Shown: positions 27,608 through 35,682, counted from the first letter of the stretch. The stretch is 44,976 nt of DNA from Membranihabitans marinus (GCF_019802045.1 NZ_JAHVHU010000024.1:1-44976); one strand, 5' to 3'. Numbers and translations: made by a program. The notes: generated by a model from the letters alone, not told the origin.

Positions 27608-28468
27608 ATGCCAAATCCATGGACGGGGATAGGAAATCCCTACACCAGAGAAGAAGTGAAAGAACGATTAAGAACCACCCTGGATGCCAATAAGGCCATC
27701 ATTGGTGCCGGCGCAGGTACCGGGATCAGTGCGAAATTTATTGAAAAAGGAGGGGCCGATTTTATTATCGTGTACAATTCCGGCCGTTTTCGAATGTCCG
27801 GTCACGGGTCGACCGCCGGGATGATGGCTTATGGCGATGCCAATGCCGTAGCGATGGAAATCGGTGAATTTGAAGTGTTGCCGGTCGTGGAAGAAATTCC
27901 CGTGATCTGCGGCGTGCACGGCAGTGATCCGCGAAGACGGATGTGGCATTTTCTGGGCCAGGTCAAAGACATGGGGTTTTCGGGGGTGAATAATTTTCCC
28001 ACGCATTCCATTATTGACGGCCATTTCAGAAATGTGTTGGAAGAAACCGGGATGCCATTTCAGAAGGAGGTGGAGATGATCAACCTGGCATCTAAAATGG
28101 ATCTGTTTTCCGTAGTCTATGTCGCCAAACCGGACGAAGCGGTGCAGATGGCCGATGTGGGGGCGGATGCCATTATTGCACATGTCGGGACCACAGTGGG
28201 GGGGTCCATTGGAGTCACCGATGCCACAGCTTCCATGGATGATGCCATCGAACGTACTCAACGGATTGTAGATGCGGTCAAAAAATCAAACCCGGATACG
28301 ATATTCCTGGCTCATGGCGGCCCGATCAATACGCCGGATGATGTACGGTATGCGCTGGATCATGTGGATGGATTGCATGGGTTCGTCGGCGCTTCTTCGT
28401 TGGAACGTATGGGGGTAGAGGAGTCGTTGACTAATTTGACGAAAGAATTTAAATCGTTGACTATATAA
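27608..28468 (+). CDS. Phosphoenolpyruvate-hydrolase-type TIM-barrel protein
   Basis: 286 residues, cytoplasmic, of the PEP_hydrolase (TIM-barrel signal transduction) family, related to the PEP mutase/isocitrate lyase fold. Landmarks: NKAIIGAGAGTGISAKFIEK, GGADFIIVYNSGRFRMSGHG, PVICGVHGSDPRRRM, MGFSGVNNFPT and ADAIIAHVGTTVGGSIG. The length and both ends fit the family. It pairs with the Tm-1-like gene 32 bp upstream. Family members are thought to act on small phosphorylated or keto-acid compounds, but no activity is assigned here. The short gap contains only ATTAACCATTAATAATTA-type low complexity. Confidence 0.92.
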   Translation: MPNPWTGIGNPYTREEVKERLRTTLDANKAIIGAGAGTGISAKFIEKGGADFIIVYNSGRFRMSGHGSTAGMMAYGDANAVAMEIGEFEVLPVVEEIPVICGVHGSDPRRRMWHFLGQVKDMGFSGVNNFPTHSIIDGHFRNVLEETGMPFQKEVEMINLASKMDLFSVVYVAKPDEAVQMADVGADAIIAHVGTTVGGSIGVTDATASMDDAIERTQRIVDAVKKSNPDTIFLAHGGPINTPDDVRYALDHVDGLHGFVGASSLERMGVEESLTNLTKEFKSLTI

Positions 28469-28486
28469 AATAGGTATGCAGTTAAC

Positions 28487-28764
28487 CTGACAGCGATTGG
28501 AAAAGTTTAATTTCAAAGCCATAATGAGGTTTTTACATCTAATGAATAACTCGATAATGTCCAACCTGTCAGTATTTGGGATAAAAAGTGTTTCTTGGTG
28601 CAAAATGTATAGGTGCTTTGTATTGAAATTACTTCACCAGCAAGATCTGCCAACATTTTTCAATCAGATCCTAAACGACAGGTCGGTAAACTGCCCGCTG
28701 AAATGTCTTTCGGATGAACTAAAACTGACGCTCCAATGGACGAATAGTTTCAAGACGCTGTCAG
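28487..28764. repeat. Possible small MITE-like element with inverted termini
   Basis: CTGACAGCG (28487-28495) and CGCTGTCAG (28756-28764) are a perfect 9-bp inverted pair enclosing 278 bp between two genes. The similarity weakly extends inward on both sides (TTG(G)AAA). No target-site duplication could be seen and the interior shows no recognisable protein. The 94-codon plus-strand frame inside has a poor composition and is not listed as a gene. Confidence 0.3.
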
Positions 28765-28860
28765 ATTATAATTTCGTTTGATAAATTCATTTGGGCATTT
28801 TGAATTATGATGCGTTCACGTTTAATATCAATCATAAGTGTAAATTTTTGAATAGTAGTA

Positions 28861-29270
28861 TGAAGAAAAAGTGGAATTTCATCCAACATGACGATCAGCT
28901 CTTTGAAAAGGTAGACGACAGATCGCATTATTGGCATTCACATCCCACACTGAATGAAAACGCGGATTCCTATATGGTGAAAGTCATCATTAAAGCTGGG
29001 GATGGACACGATTTTCATGTCCATCCGGAAATGCATGAAATCCTTTACGTACTCCGGGGAAAAGCAGAGCAGTGGATCGAAGATGAAATGCGGATATTGG
29101 AGGCAGGTGACTCGGTATATATCGACGCAAACGTGGTCCATGGAACCTTCAATGCCGGGGAGGAAGATCTGGAATTCCTGGCGATCCTTTCTCCGTCGCA
29201 GGGCTGGGAAGCCGGAACCGTCGATCGGAGCGGGGAAGAACCGTATAGGAGCTACAAGCTCAAAGCATAG
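28861..29270 (+). CDS. Cupin-domain protein
   Basis: 136 residues, single cupin fold, cytoplasmic. Metal-binding motif 1 is seen as DGHDFHVHPEMHEILYVLRG (His-x-His plus Glu-type ligands). Motif 2 is AGDSVYIDANVVHGTFNAG. Such small cupins are isomerases, epimerases or sensors of sugar acids and related compounds. ATG 28861 (MKKKWNFIQHD) is the natural start; an upstream TTG at 28791 would add 23 unlikely residues. The last four codons (KLKA) already belong to the AAGCTCAAAG repeat tract that follows, so the repeat seems to have extended into, or created, the C-terminal end. The gene belongs to the Tm-1-like/TIM-barrel block by position. Confidence 0.88.
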
Positions 29271-29480
29271 AAGCTGAAAGCTCAAAGTTTAAAGCTGAAA
29301 GCAAGGGGAGCTCAAAGACCTAAGCTGAAAGCTCAAAGTAAAACGAGTACCAAACGAAAGGAGCGGATTGCTGGAAAAGAGAAAAGCTGAAAGCATGGAA
29401 GCTGAAAGTTCAAAGCTGAAAGCTCAAAGTTCAAAGCTTGTAGCTCAACGACTCAAGTTCAAAGAAAAGAGGGTGAAAGA
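29254..29480 (+). repeat. Degenerate AAGCTCAAAG/AAGCTGAAAG repeat tract (second copy)
   Basis: Many imperfect copies of AAGCTCAAAG, AAGCTGAAAG and AAGTTCAAAG run directly from the end of the cupin gene. The tract shares words with the one at 225-478 (CATAGAAGCTGAAAGCTC, GAGTACCAAACGAAAGGAGC versus GTATACCAAATGATAAAGGC, GAAAAGAGAAAAGC). In both cases it is 3' of a gene and reads the same way relative to that gene. No gene is seen between it and the next start at 29583. Confidence 0.8.
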
Positions 29481-29582
29481 GTACATGGTATAGGATAACT
29501 TGTGAACTCAACATAGAGAGCACATTAACAGACAACATAAGAACAGACAACATAATAAATATTAACTGATAACCACATCGCG

Positions 29583-32500
29583 ATGAAGTACACATCATTT
29601 ACTTTTTTGTTTTTCTTACTCGGAATTTTACTCCTTTCATCCTGCACCGAGCAAAAGCCACCACCGGCACCACTGACGTATACGGGTGAAGACCCGCGTG
29701 TACAGGATCCGCTCAATCCGGAAGAATCCATGACGCACATTCAGGTTCCCGACGGATTTGATGTGCAACTCTTTGCCGCGGAGCCCGATATTATCAATCC
29801 CATTGCATTTACCTGGGATGAACGTGGTAGACTGTGGGTGGTGCAGTCGCAGGATTACCCACATGAGTTGAGCAACGATGTAGGCGGGGACCGGATTACG
29901 ATTTGTGAGGATACGAACGGGGATGGAAAAGCCGATAAATTTACAGATTTTGCCACGGAGCAATCTTTGACCACAGGAATCACTCTGGTCAAAGGGGGGG
30001 CTATTGTGGCGCAGGCTCCCGATATGGTTTTTCTGGAAGACACCAATGGGGATGACCAGGCCGATCAAAGAACCGTTTTGTTTAGCGGCTTTGGAACCTG
30101 GGACACCCATGCCGGCCCTTCAAACCTACGGTATGGGTTGGATAATATGATCTGGGGATCAGTGGGGTATTCTGGATTTGAACAGTCGTTCCAGGGACAA
30201 CCGATTGAATTTAAAATGGGGGTGTATCGTTTTGCCAGAGACGGTTCATTCTTTGAACCGGTCGGTCAATTTAATAACAACACCTGGGGGCTCGGTTTCA
30301 ATGAAAATTTTGAAGTGTTTGGTTCGACTGCGAATAACAACCACTGTTGTTACGTCGGAATTCCACTACGACACTATGATTATCTGGACAAAATGCCCGC
30401 TTGGGCGATGAATGCCGACTTTATTCAAGGGCATTATGAGATCAGTCCGGTCGATACTATACCATTGCAGCAAGTGGACGTTCGTGGAGGGTATACAGCT
30501 GCTTCCGGAGCGAACTTTTACACCGCGCGAAATTATCCGAGTGACTATCAAAACCAGATGTATGTCTGTGAGCCCACCGGACATTTGGTGCATATCGCCC
30601 GCATTAAGAAAGATGGAGCCGGTTACAAAGAGGTCGATGGCGGAAATATCTTTGCAAGCACTGACGCGTGGACAGCGCCTGTATTTGCAGAAACAGGTCC
30701 GGATGGAAATCTTTGGGTGGCGGATTGGTACAATCCGGTCATCCAACACAACCCGGACAAGCGGGGCATGGACAATCAAATATGGAACGCCGATAAAGGC
30801 GAAGGAAATGCGCATCTCAACGAATTGCGTGATTACAGACACGGGCGGATCTATGTGATTACACATCGGAACGGTCGGACAAGTGATTTGCAATCATTGG
30901 ACCCGACGGATGACGAAGGTTTGTTAAAGGGTTTGGAAAGTGATAATATGTTTTGGCGAACGAATGCGCAGCGCATAATCGTCGAAGAAAACAAGACGGA
31001 TTTAATTCCTGAATTAATTGCATTGGCTTCCTCCGATGATGGAGTGCCGGAGCACACACGCCTTCATGCGTTGTGGACGCTGAATGGTCTGGGGGCTTAC
31101 GGTGGTTCTTTCCCGGATGCTGATGCAGCACTGATCAATGGTCTGTCATCTGATTCTTATGCGGTGAACCGGGCTGCCCTGGCTTTATTGCCACTGTCGG
31201 CGGAAGGGAGCGAACATTTGGCTGAATCGGGATTATTATCCCACTCGGATCCGCAAGTTCGTTTGGCTGCCATACTTAAGGCAGGTGAATTGCCCGAATC
31301 CAGCGGACTTTTTACGGAAATGGAAAAACTAACCCGGGATGAAGCCAACACAAACGACAAGTGGATCGATGCGGCTATTAAAATTTATTACCGGGAAAAA
31401 AATACGGAATCGGTCGATCCGGCTGCCGTCGAAATGATTCTGCCGACAGCTGAAGAAGGTAGGAATGAATGGCGTTATACAACCACCCAACCGGCTGATG
31501 ACTGGATGAACTCAGACTTTAATGACAGAAGCTGGAAAAAAGGAGCCGGGATATTTGGCGGAGCCAATACCGACCTAACCAACACGTCCTGGAAGTCCTC
31601 CGATATATGGTTGCGGCGCGAATTCTCCCTGGATACAGAAATTAGGGAACCCATTTTGAAAATAGTTCATGATGAAGATTTTGAAGTGTATGTGAATGGT
31701 CAGCTTTTGTTATCTGAGACCGGATATAGGGAAGATTATAAATATTTCAAGCTGGACCCAGAGAAAAGTGAACTGTTTAAACGCGGGAAAAATGTGATTG
31801 CGGTGCATTGTGTGAATACATCGGGCGATCAACATATTGATGTAGGAATCGGCAAAATTGGTAAACCAAAGGCTGATGTGAGCTTTGTGCTTCGTGCTGT
31901 TAATCAGGAAATGGCCTATGATAAAACGGTCTTGCATGCTCAGGTCGGGCAGACTGTGGAAATCGTGTTGAGCAATAAAGATCAGATGCCTCATAATCTG
32001 GTACTAATTCAACCCGGAACGCTCGAATCGTTTGGAGGCATGGTGGATGCCTTTACCTCCAACCCCAATGCCGCTGAACTGGCCTATGTCCCTCCTTCGA
32101 AATATGTCCTGGGTGCCACGGGTATGCTGGAACCAGGTGATCGCGAATCACTGGTCATTACGTTACCGAACACCCCCGGAATTTATCCCTATGTATGCAC
32201 ATTCCCTGGTCATTGGCGCATGATGCAAGGTGTGATTGTCGTATCAGCCCCGGGGTCTTATATTTCTGAAAACACAGATGCACCGCAAATCGCTGCTATT
32301 GGTGGGGGAGGATCCCACGATTTTCTAAAGTATTTTGGTCTTGCGGATGGTGAAATATTGAGTGACCATGGAAAAAATACGGTTCTGTATACCGAAGATC
32401 CGGAAGCACTGAGAACCATGTTACCTTCTACTGATCTTTTATTTTTGACAAATAACAAACCGTTTGATCCAAAGACCCGGATGGCTATTATGGATCGCGT

Positions 32501-32927
32501 GAATTCCGGTAAAATGAATATGCTCATTTACCATCCGGGCACCTGGTACAACTGGGCGGATTGGCCGGAATATAATAAGACCCTGGTGGGGGGAGGTTCT
32601 CGTTCTCACGAAGCGTTACAAGAATTTGAAGTGGAGGTGGTCAAACCGGATCACCCCATTATGAGAGGAGTCCCGGGTACTTTTCGGATCGTCGATGAGC
32701 TGTACCGGTGGGAAAAAGACCCCGAAGCCAGTATTGAGGTTTTGGCGATAGGGCGCGGATTGGAATCAGGAGACACCTTTCCGGTGGTGTGGGTCGTAGA
32801 TCACCCCGCCGCAAACATTGTCGCAAATACGCTCGGGCATGATGAACGGGCGCATGGATTGAAAGCCTATCAGACAATATTGAAAAACAGCATGGAATAC
32901 TTGATGTCGGGCGAACAAGTGAAATAG
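29583..32927 (+). CDS. Multidomain lipoprotein: propeller dehydrogenase, HEAT, jelly-roll, azurin-like cupredoxin and ThuA
   Basis: 1114 residues, lipoprotein (LLLSSCTEQ lipobox). In order: a PVC-type membrane-bound dehydrogenase propeller (about 45-430; NPIAFTWDERGRLWVVQSQD, GPDGNLWVADWYNPVIQHNP); HEAT-like repeats (about 445-610); a galactose-binding jelly-roll (about 620-750; DFNDRSWKKGAGIFGG, VNGQLLLSETG); a cupredoxin (about 765-895) with His804 (MPHNLVLI), Cys872, His877 and Met881 (CTFPGHWRMM), again azurin spacing; and a ThuA-like domain (about 905-1114; IMDRVNSGKMNMLIYHPGTW, HPIMRGVPGTFRIVDELYRW). I see no CxxCH heme site, though many relatives carry a C-terminal cytochrome c. ThuA is linked to keto-sugar metabolism in rhizobia. 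A self-contained oxidising and processing machine for a sugar substrate is my inference; substrate and topology are unknown. Confidence 0.9.
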   Translation: MKYTSFTFLFFLLGILLLSSCTEQKPPPAPLTYTGEDPRVQDPLNPEESMTHIQVPDGFDVQLFAAEPDIINPIAFTWDERGRLWVVQSQDYPHELSNDVGGDRITICEDTNGDGKADKFTDFATEQSLTTGITLVKGGAIVAQAPDMVFLEDTNGDDQADQRTVLFSGFGTWDTHAGPSNLRYGLDNMIWGSVGYSGFEQSFQGQPIEFKMGVYRFARDGSFFEPVGQFNNNTWGLGFNENFEVFGSTANNNHCCYVGIPLRHYDYLDKMPAWAMNADFIQGHYEISPVDTIPLQQVDVRGGYTAASGANFYTARNYPSDYQNQMYVCEPTGHLVHIARIKKDGAGYKEVDGGNIFASTDAWTAPVFAETGPDGNLWVADWYNPVIQHNPDKRGMDNQIWNADKGEGNAHLNELRDYRHGRIYVITHRNGRTSDLQSLDPTDDEGLLKGLESDNMFWRTNAQRIIVEENKTDLIPELIALASSDDGVPEHTRLHALWTLNGLGAYGGSFPDADAALINGLSSDSYAVNRAALALLPLSAEGSEHLAESGLLSHSDPQVRLAAILKAGELPESSGLFTEMEKLTRDEANTNDKWIDAAIKIYYREKNTESVDPAAVEMILPTAEEGRNEWRYTTTQPADDWMNSDFNDRSWKKGAGIFGGANTDLTNTSWKSSDIWLRREFSLDTEIREPILKIVHDEDFEVYVNGQLLLSETGYREDYKYFKLDPEKSELFKRGKNVIAVHCVNTSGDQHIDVGIGKIGKPKADVSFVLRAVNQEMAYDKTVLHAQVGQTVEIVLSNKDQMPHNLVLIQPGTLESFGGMVDAFTSNPNAAELAYVPPSKYVLGATGMLEPGDRESLVITLPNTPGIYPYVCTFPGHWRMMQGVIVVSAPGSYISENTDAPQIAAIGGGGSHDFLKYFGLADGEILSDHGKNTVLYTEDPEALRTMLPSTDLLFLTNNKPFDPKTRMAIMDRVNSGKMNMLIYHPGTWYNWADWPEYNKTLVGGGSRSHEALQEFEVEVVKPDHPIMRGVPGTFRIVDELYRWEKDPEASIEVLAIGRGLESGDTFPVVWVVDHPAANIVANTLGHDERAHGLKAYQTILKNSMEYLMSGEQVK

Positions 32928-32989
32928 GATGGGAGCCGGAATGGACTCGGGCTGCAATTCAGAAGTTGTATGCATTATATGAAGCGCTT

Positions 32990-33199
32990 CTATTCCCAAC
33001 AAGTCAGAGAATTTGAGTGCGTAATTAATCTTACATTCGGAGTATTTATATCGCTGTATTTTGTGCTAAATTGACTTGGGTGTACATTATTATAAATGGC
33101 GAAAGCATAGAACTTATAATAATTGTCATTTCCTAGAGAAAGCCTGAAATCAACGTAAGCTTCGATTAGGTCATTAAACATGAGAATATGACACGCCAT
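32990..33199 (-). CDS. Small hypothetical ORF
   Basis: A 69-residue minus-strand frame with protein-like composition (FNDLIEAYVDFRLSLGNDNY, FAIYNNVHPSQF) but no recognised domain or signal peptide. It lies alone in a repeat-rich gap, and could be a small gene or the front of a decayed one. Confidence 0.3.
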   Translation of the reverse strand: MACHILMFNDLIEAYVDFRLSLGNDNYYKFYAFAIYNNVHPSQFSTKYSDINTPNVRLITHSNSLTCWE

Positions 33200-33990
33200 A
33201 TTTGAGATTACACCTAATTAAAGAAAATTTACCGGTCAGTGTATCTGTCATAATTTTCTGTGGTTTTAAAAATGTAATCACAATAGAACAGACTATGTTT
33301 GTTTGCTGCGAAAGCGGACCATGTGATCACGTAATATGCTCCGAGCCTATGGCTTTCGATTTAATTAGTACGAAAAATTACCCCGGATTAATCCCCAACT
33401 TGTTGGGGACGGGGCTGCCATATTTTGGTCGAGCCTATGGCTCTCGTCTATCTAGTGAAAAGGATATATATGAAGGGTAAAGAGCCGTTGGCTCGGATTA
33501 TATGATAGCGGAATGAATTATTTTGAGAGCTGTAGGCTCGGTACATTTCAATCACTGAAATGTCTTATATCTCATGCCTTTTTTCACAGTATTGAGGTAG
33601 TATTTCAGGTTTTGATATATGTAATATCAACTAACCTTATAAATTCATTGATGAGTTGGGGGGCGTACTTAGCGCCCTAAACGTAGATTCTAATCAGACC
33701 TGCAGCGCAGGTCCAAGTTTATTAGCAACGGTTATTGTCAAAATGTCGACCTCAGAGGGGTCGTAATGTATGCTTAGACATGGCGACTTCTCCGAAGTCG
33801 AAGAATACTGCAAGACCATTAGCTACCATAGTTGTGACCGCTCCGAGGTCGATTGAATGAAGCTCAAATAGAGCTTTTATTTGCGCTAAAGAGGTACAAG
33901 CTGAAGATGGTAGCGCTAGATAATACCTATACATTTTTTATAAGTTGGTGCACTTGGCGCTCCGTGCATTTACAGATTAGCTGGCTTGAT
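33200..33990. other. Gene-poor region dominated by short hairpins
   Basis: No credible gene. The 92-codon plus-strand frame at 33202-33480 crosses three hairpins and has no recognisable protein features. The hairpin cluster is described separately. Confidence 0.5.
33343..33876. repeat. Cluster of about a dozen short palindromic hairpins
   Basis: Within 535 bp there are GAGCC-TAT-GGCTT (33343) and GAGCC-TAT-GGCTC (33431); GAGCC-GTT-GGCTC (33482) and GAGCT-GTA-GGCTC (33527); TCCCCAAC-TT-GTTGGGGA (33392); ACATTTCA-N5-TGAAATGT (33543); GGGCG-N7-CGCCC (33661); GACCTGC-AGC-GCAGGTC (33697); CGACCTC-AGA-GGGGTCG (33747); CGACTTC-TCC-GAAGTCG (33784); GACC-N7-GGTC (33836) and AAGCTC-AAATA-GAGCTT (33860). 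Stems are 4-8 bp with mostly 3-nt loops. Four share the GAGCC/GGCTC stem and three the GACC/GGTC-type stem. They fit small REP-like palindromes accumulated next to each other. Confidence 0.8.
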
Positions 33991-34533
33991 TTACAAGAAG
34001 AAAAAAATACCTCCAACCACCGTGATAAATTTCTCAAAATGTTCATCCATGAAATTCCGGATGACTTTCAACGCAGCCACCATATGGTTCTTAACCGTGC
34101 TTTTGGATAACTGCAAACGGTCAGCTATTTCGTTGTATGAGAGACCTTCGTTTCGATGAAGAAAGAATATCTTCTTTTGTTGATCCGTAAATAGTTCTTC
34201 GAGGTGCGCAAAAATAATTTTTCTGTCATCCTGGATCAGCGGGGAAGTACGAGTTAATTTACTAATTTGGATTTCACGCCAGTACGATTCCTGAATCTTT
34301 TGATCAGCGGCTGCCTTTCGCCAATAGTCATAAACCTGGTTTCTGGCTATAGTAAAAAGGTAGTCTTCTGGGCTTTTAATTTCGTTGGAATTATTAACCG
34401 ATTGGATAAACCGAAGAAATACTTCTTGGGTCAAATCTTCCGCCAATTGCGGATTTTTAACTTTGCCCAAGATAAATTTGAAAACGCTCTTCCGTCTGTT
34501 GCCGATATATTGGTCTCTATGCATGTCATCCAT
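33991..34533 (-). CDS. ECF RNA polymerase sigma-70 factor (locus 2)
   Basis: 180 residues. Region 2: NPQLAEDLTQEVFLRFIQSV and SPEDYLFTIARNQVYDYWRK; region 4: QQKKIFFLHRNEGLSYNEIA and LQLSKSTVKNHMVAALKVI. It ends in a hydrophobic tail (FITVVGGIFFFL), like the sigma factor at 9251. It is divergent from the FecR/SusC/SusD genes at 34765 onward, which it probably serves. ATG 34533 is chosen over GTG 34536; another ATG lies at 34524. A TAAATTTG -7-type element sits only about 8-15 bases upstream of the start, so the transcript may have a very short leader or start inside the frame at the second ATG. Confidence 0.93.
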   Translation of the reverse strand: MDDMHRDQYIGNRRKSVFKFILGKVKNPQLAEDLTQEVFLRFIQSVNNSNEIKSPEDYLFTIARNQVYDYWRKAAADQKIQESYWREIQISKLTRTSPLIQDDRKIIFAHLEELFTDQQKKIFFLHRNEGLSYNEIADRLQLSKSTVKNHMVAALKVIRNFMDEHFEKFITVVGGIFFFL

Positions 34534-34540
34534 CACACGA

Positions 34541-34548
34541 CAAATTTA
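34541..34548 (-). promoter_or_regulatory. Candidate -7 element (TAAATTTG) for the locus 2 sigma gene
   Basis: On the minus strand TAAATTTG matches the Bacteroidota primary-sigma consensus TAnnTTTG. The -33 TTG about 19 bp upstream is replaced by ATG. The short distance to the start codon would make a nearly leaderless mRNA. Confidence 0.3.
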
Positions 34549-34764
34549 ACAGTATTTTATATAATTTCATCGTTATTCCATTGAAATGTATCGAGACCAC
34601 TGGGATTCAAAGACTGAGTTTTTGGAGACATTGGACGCATATATGACGTCTGACAAGCCGAGAAATGGGAAAGTTTTTGAAAAATACCCCGACCGATTAG
34701 ACCTACCCCCACAGCATTGGAGTCTTTATACGGGAATGCGATTTAATCTATTAAACACACGGAG

Positions 34765-35682
34765 TTGGACAAAAAAAATAGAATTTATTATTTGGTTAAC
34801 CAGTTGAATGCAGATGCGATATCAAAAGAGGAATACCTTGAATTTTTATCGCTGGTCGCTAAAGCTGAAAACAAGAAATATTTTGATGAAGTTCTTGTTA
34901 AGGACCTGGCCCATATTAAAGTGGAATCAAAGCAAGAGCCAGCAAGAAGGGTTAGGAGGAATCCAAAGTTCTTTCGTTTTGTCGCTGCAGCCTCTATCTT
35001 GGTGTTGATCGTGGCCGGGCTGTTTTTTTTAAATCCCACTTCGAGCAATGATTTAATATACACCACTTACAACGGTGAAACCAAAAAGATTACCCTTCCG
35101 GATGATAGCCGCGTTTCGCTCAATGCCAATTCTGAATTGGTCTGGTCCTCATCTGATCAATCGGTCCGTGAAGTACGATTGAAAGGCGAAGCTTTTTTTG
35201 ATGTCCAGAAAGTGGAAGGAAGTTCATTTCTAGTGCACTCCAACGATCTAACCATTCAAGTGTTGGGTACCTCCTTTAATGTTAAAAACCGGAATGGTAA
35301 AGAAGAAATTTATCTGGAAGAAGGGAAACTCCAGGTATTTAATCAAAATGATAAAAGTGATGGGGTGACCCTATCATCCGGAGAATCGGCTTTTGTCCTG
35401 GATAAAACGCATAAAATTACTAAATCGACGGATCAAAAATTTGCGGATCAATCCAAATGGAAAGATGGGGTGTTGAAATTCACCAATACACCGGTGAAAG
35501 AAATCCTCGAACAAGTGGAAGCGATCTACGGTGTCCAATTGGCATTGGATGATGAAGAACTCAATGACCGACCGATGGACTTTGCTTTACCATATACCAA
35601 TTGGGAATTGGTTTCCGAAGGTTTGGCTTTGGCATTGGGTAAAAACTTGATCCGACACGATGATTATTATGAATTAAATTGA
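34765..35682 (+). CDS. FecR-family anti-sigma factor (locus 2)
   Basis: 305 residues. The cytoplasmic sigma-binding part is residues 1-70 (LVNQLNADAISKEEYLEFLS), followed by one membrane helix (FVAAASILVLIVAGLFFL, about 73-90). The periplasmic FecR domain shows KKITLPDDSRVSLNANSELV, RLKGEAFFDVQKVEGSSFLV and IQVLGTSFNVKNRN. The C-terminal DUF4974-like domain is VKEILEQVEAIYGVQLALDD. The only in-frame start near the conserved N-terminus is TTG 34765, followed at once by a run of eight A residues (34771-34778). The canonical heptamer A-AAA-AAA in the overlapping frame from ATG 34586 would shift minus-one into this frame. The gene is divergent from its likely sigma partner and 37 bp before susC. 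Confidence 0.9.
   Translation: MDKKNRIYYLVNQLNADAISKEEYLEFLSLVAKAENKKYFDEVLVKDLAHIKVESKQEPARRVRRNPKFFRFVAAASILVLIVAGLFFLNPTSSNDLIYTTYNGETKKITLPDDSRVSLNANSELVWSSSDQSVREVRLKGEAFFDVQKVEGSSFLVHSNDLTIQVLGTSFNVKNRNGKEEIYLEEGKLQVFNQNDKSDGVTLSSGESAFVLDKTHKITKSTDQKFADQSKWKDGVLKFTNTPVKEILEQVEAIYGVQLALDDEELNDRPMDFALPYTNWELVSEGLALALGKNLIRHDDYYELN

Noticed and set aside
27668-28261. 197-codon frame antisense to the TIM-barrel gene
   Set aside because: The sense strand is a clear full-length family member; the antisense frame is His/Gly-rich shadow sequence.
28497-28781. 94-codon frame between the TIM-barrel and cupin genes
   Set aside because: Unusual composition, no recognisable family, and it lies almost wholly within the possible MITE.
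30366-30893. 175-codon antisense frame in the large lipoprotein gene
   Set aside because: Shadow of a well-supported gene, with no family resemblance.
29583-32927. Cytochrome c (CxxCH) site in the large lipoprotein
   Set aside because: No CxxCH is present; the HCC in the propeller (NNHCCYVG) is not a heme motif.
33202-33480. 92-codon frame in the hairpin cluster
   Set aside because: It runs through several palindromes and shows no conserved-looking segment.
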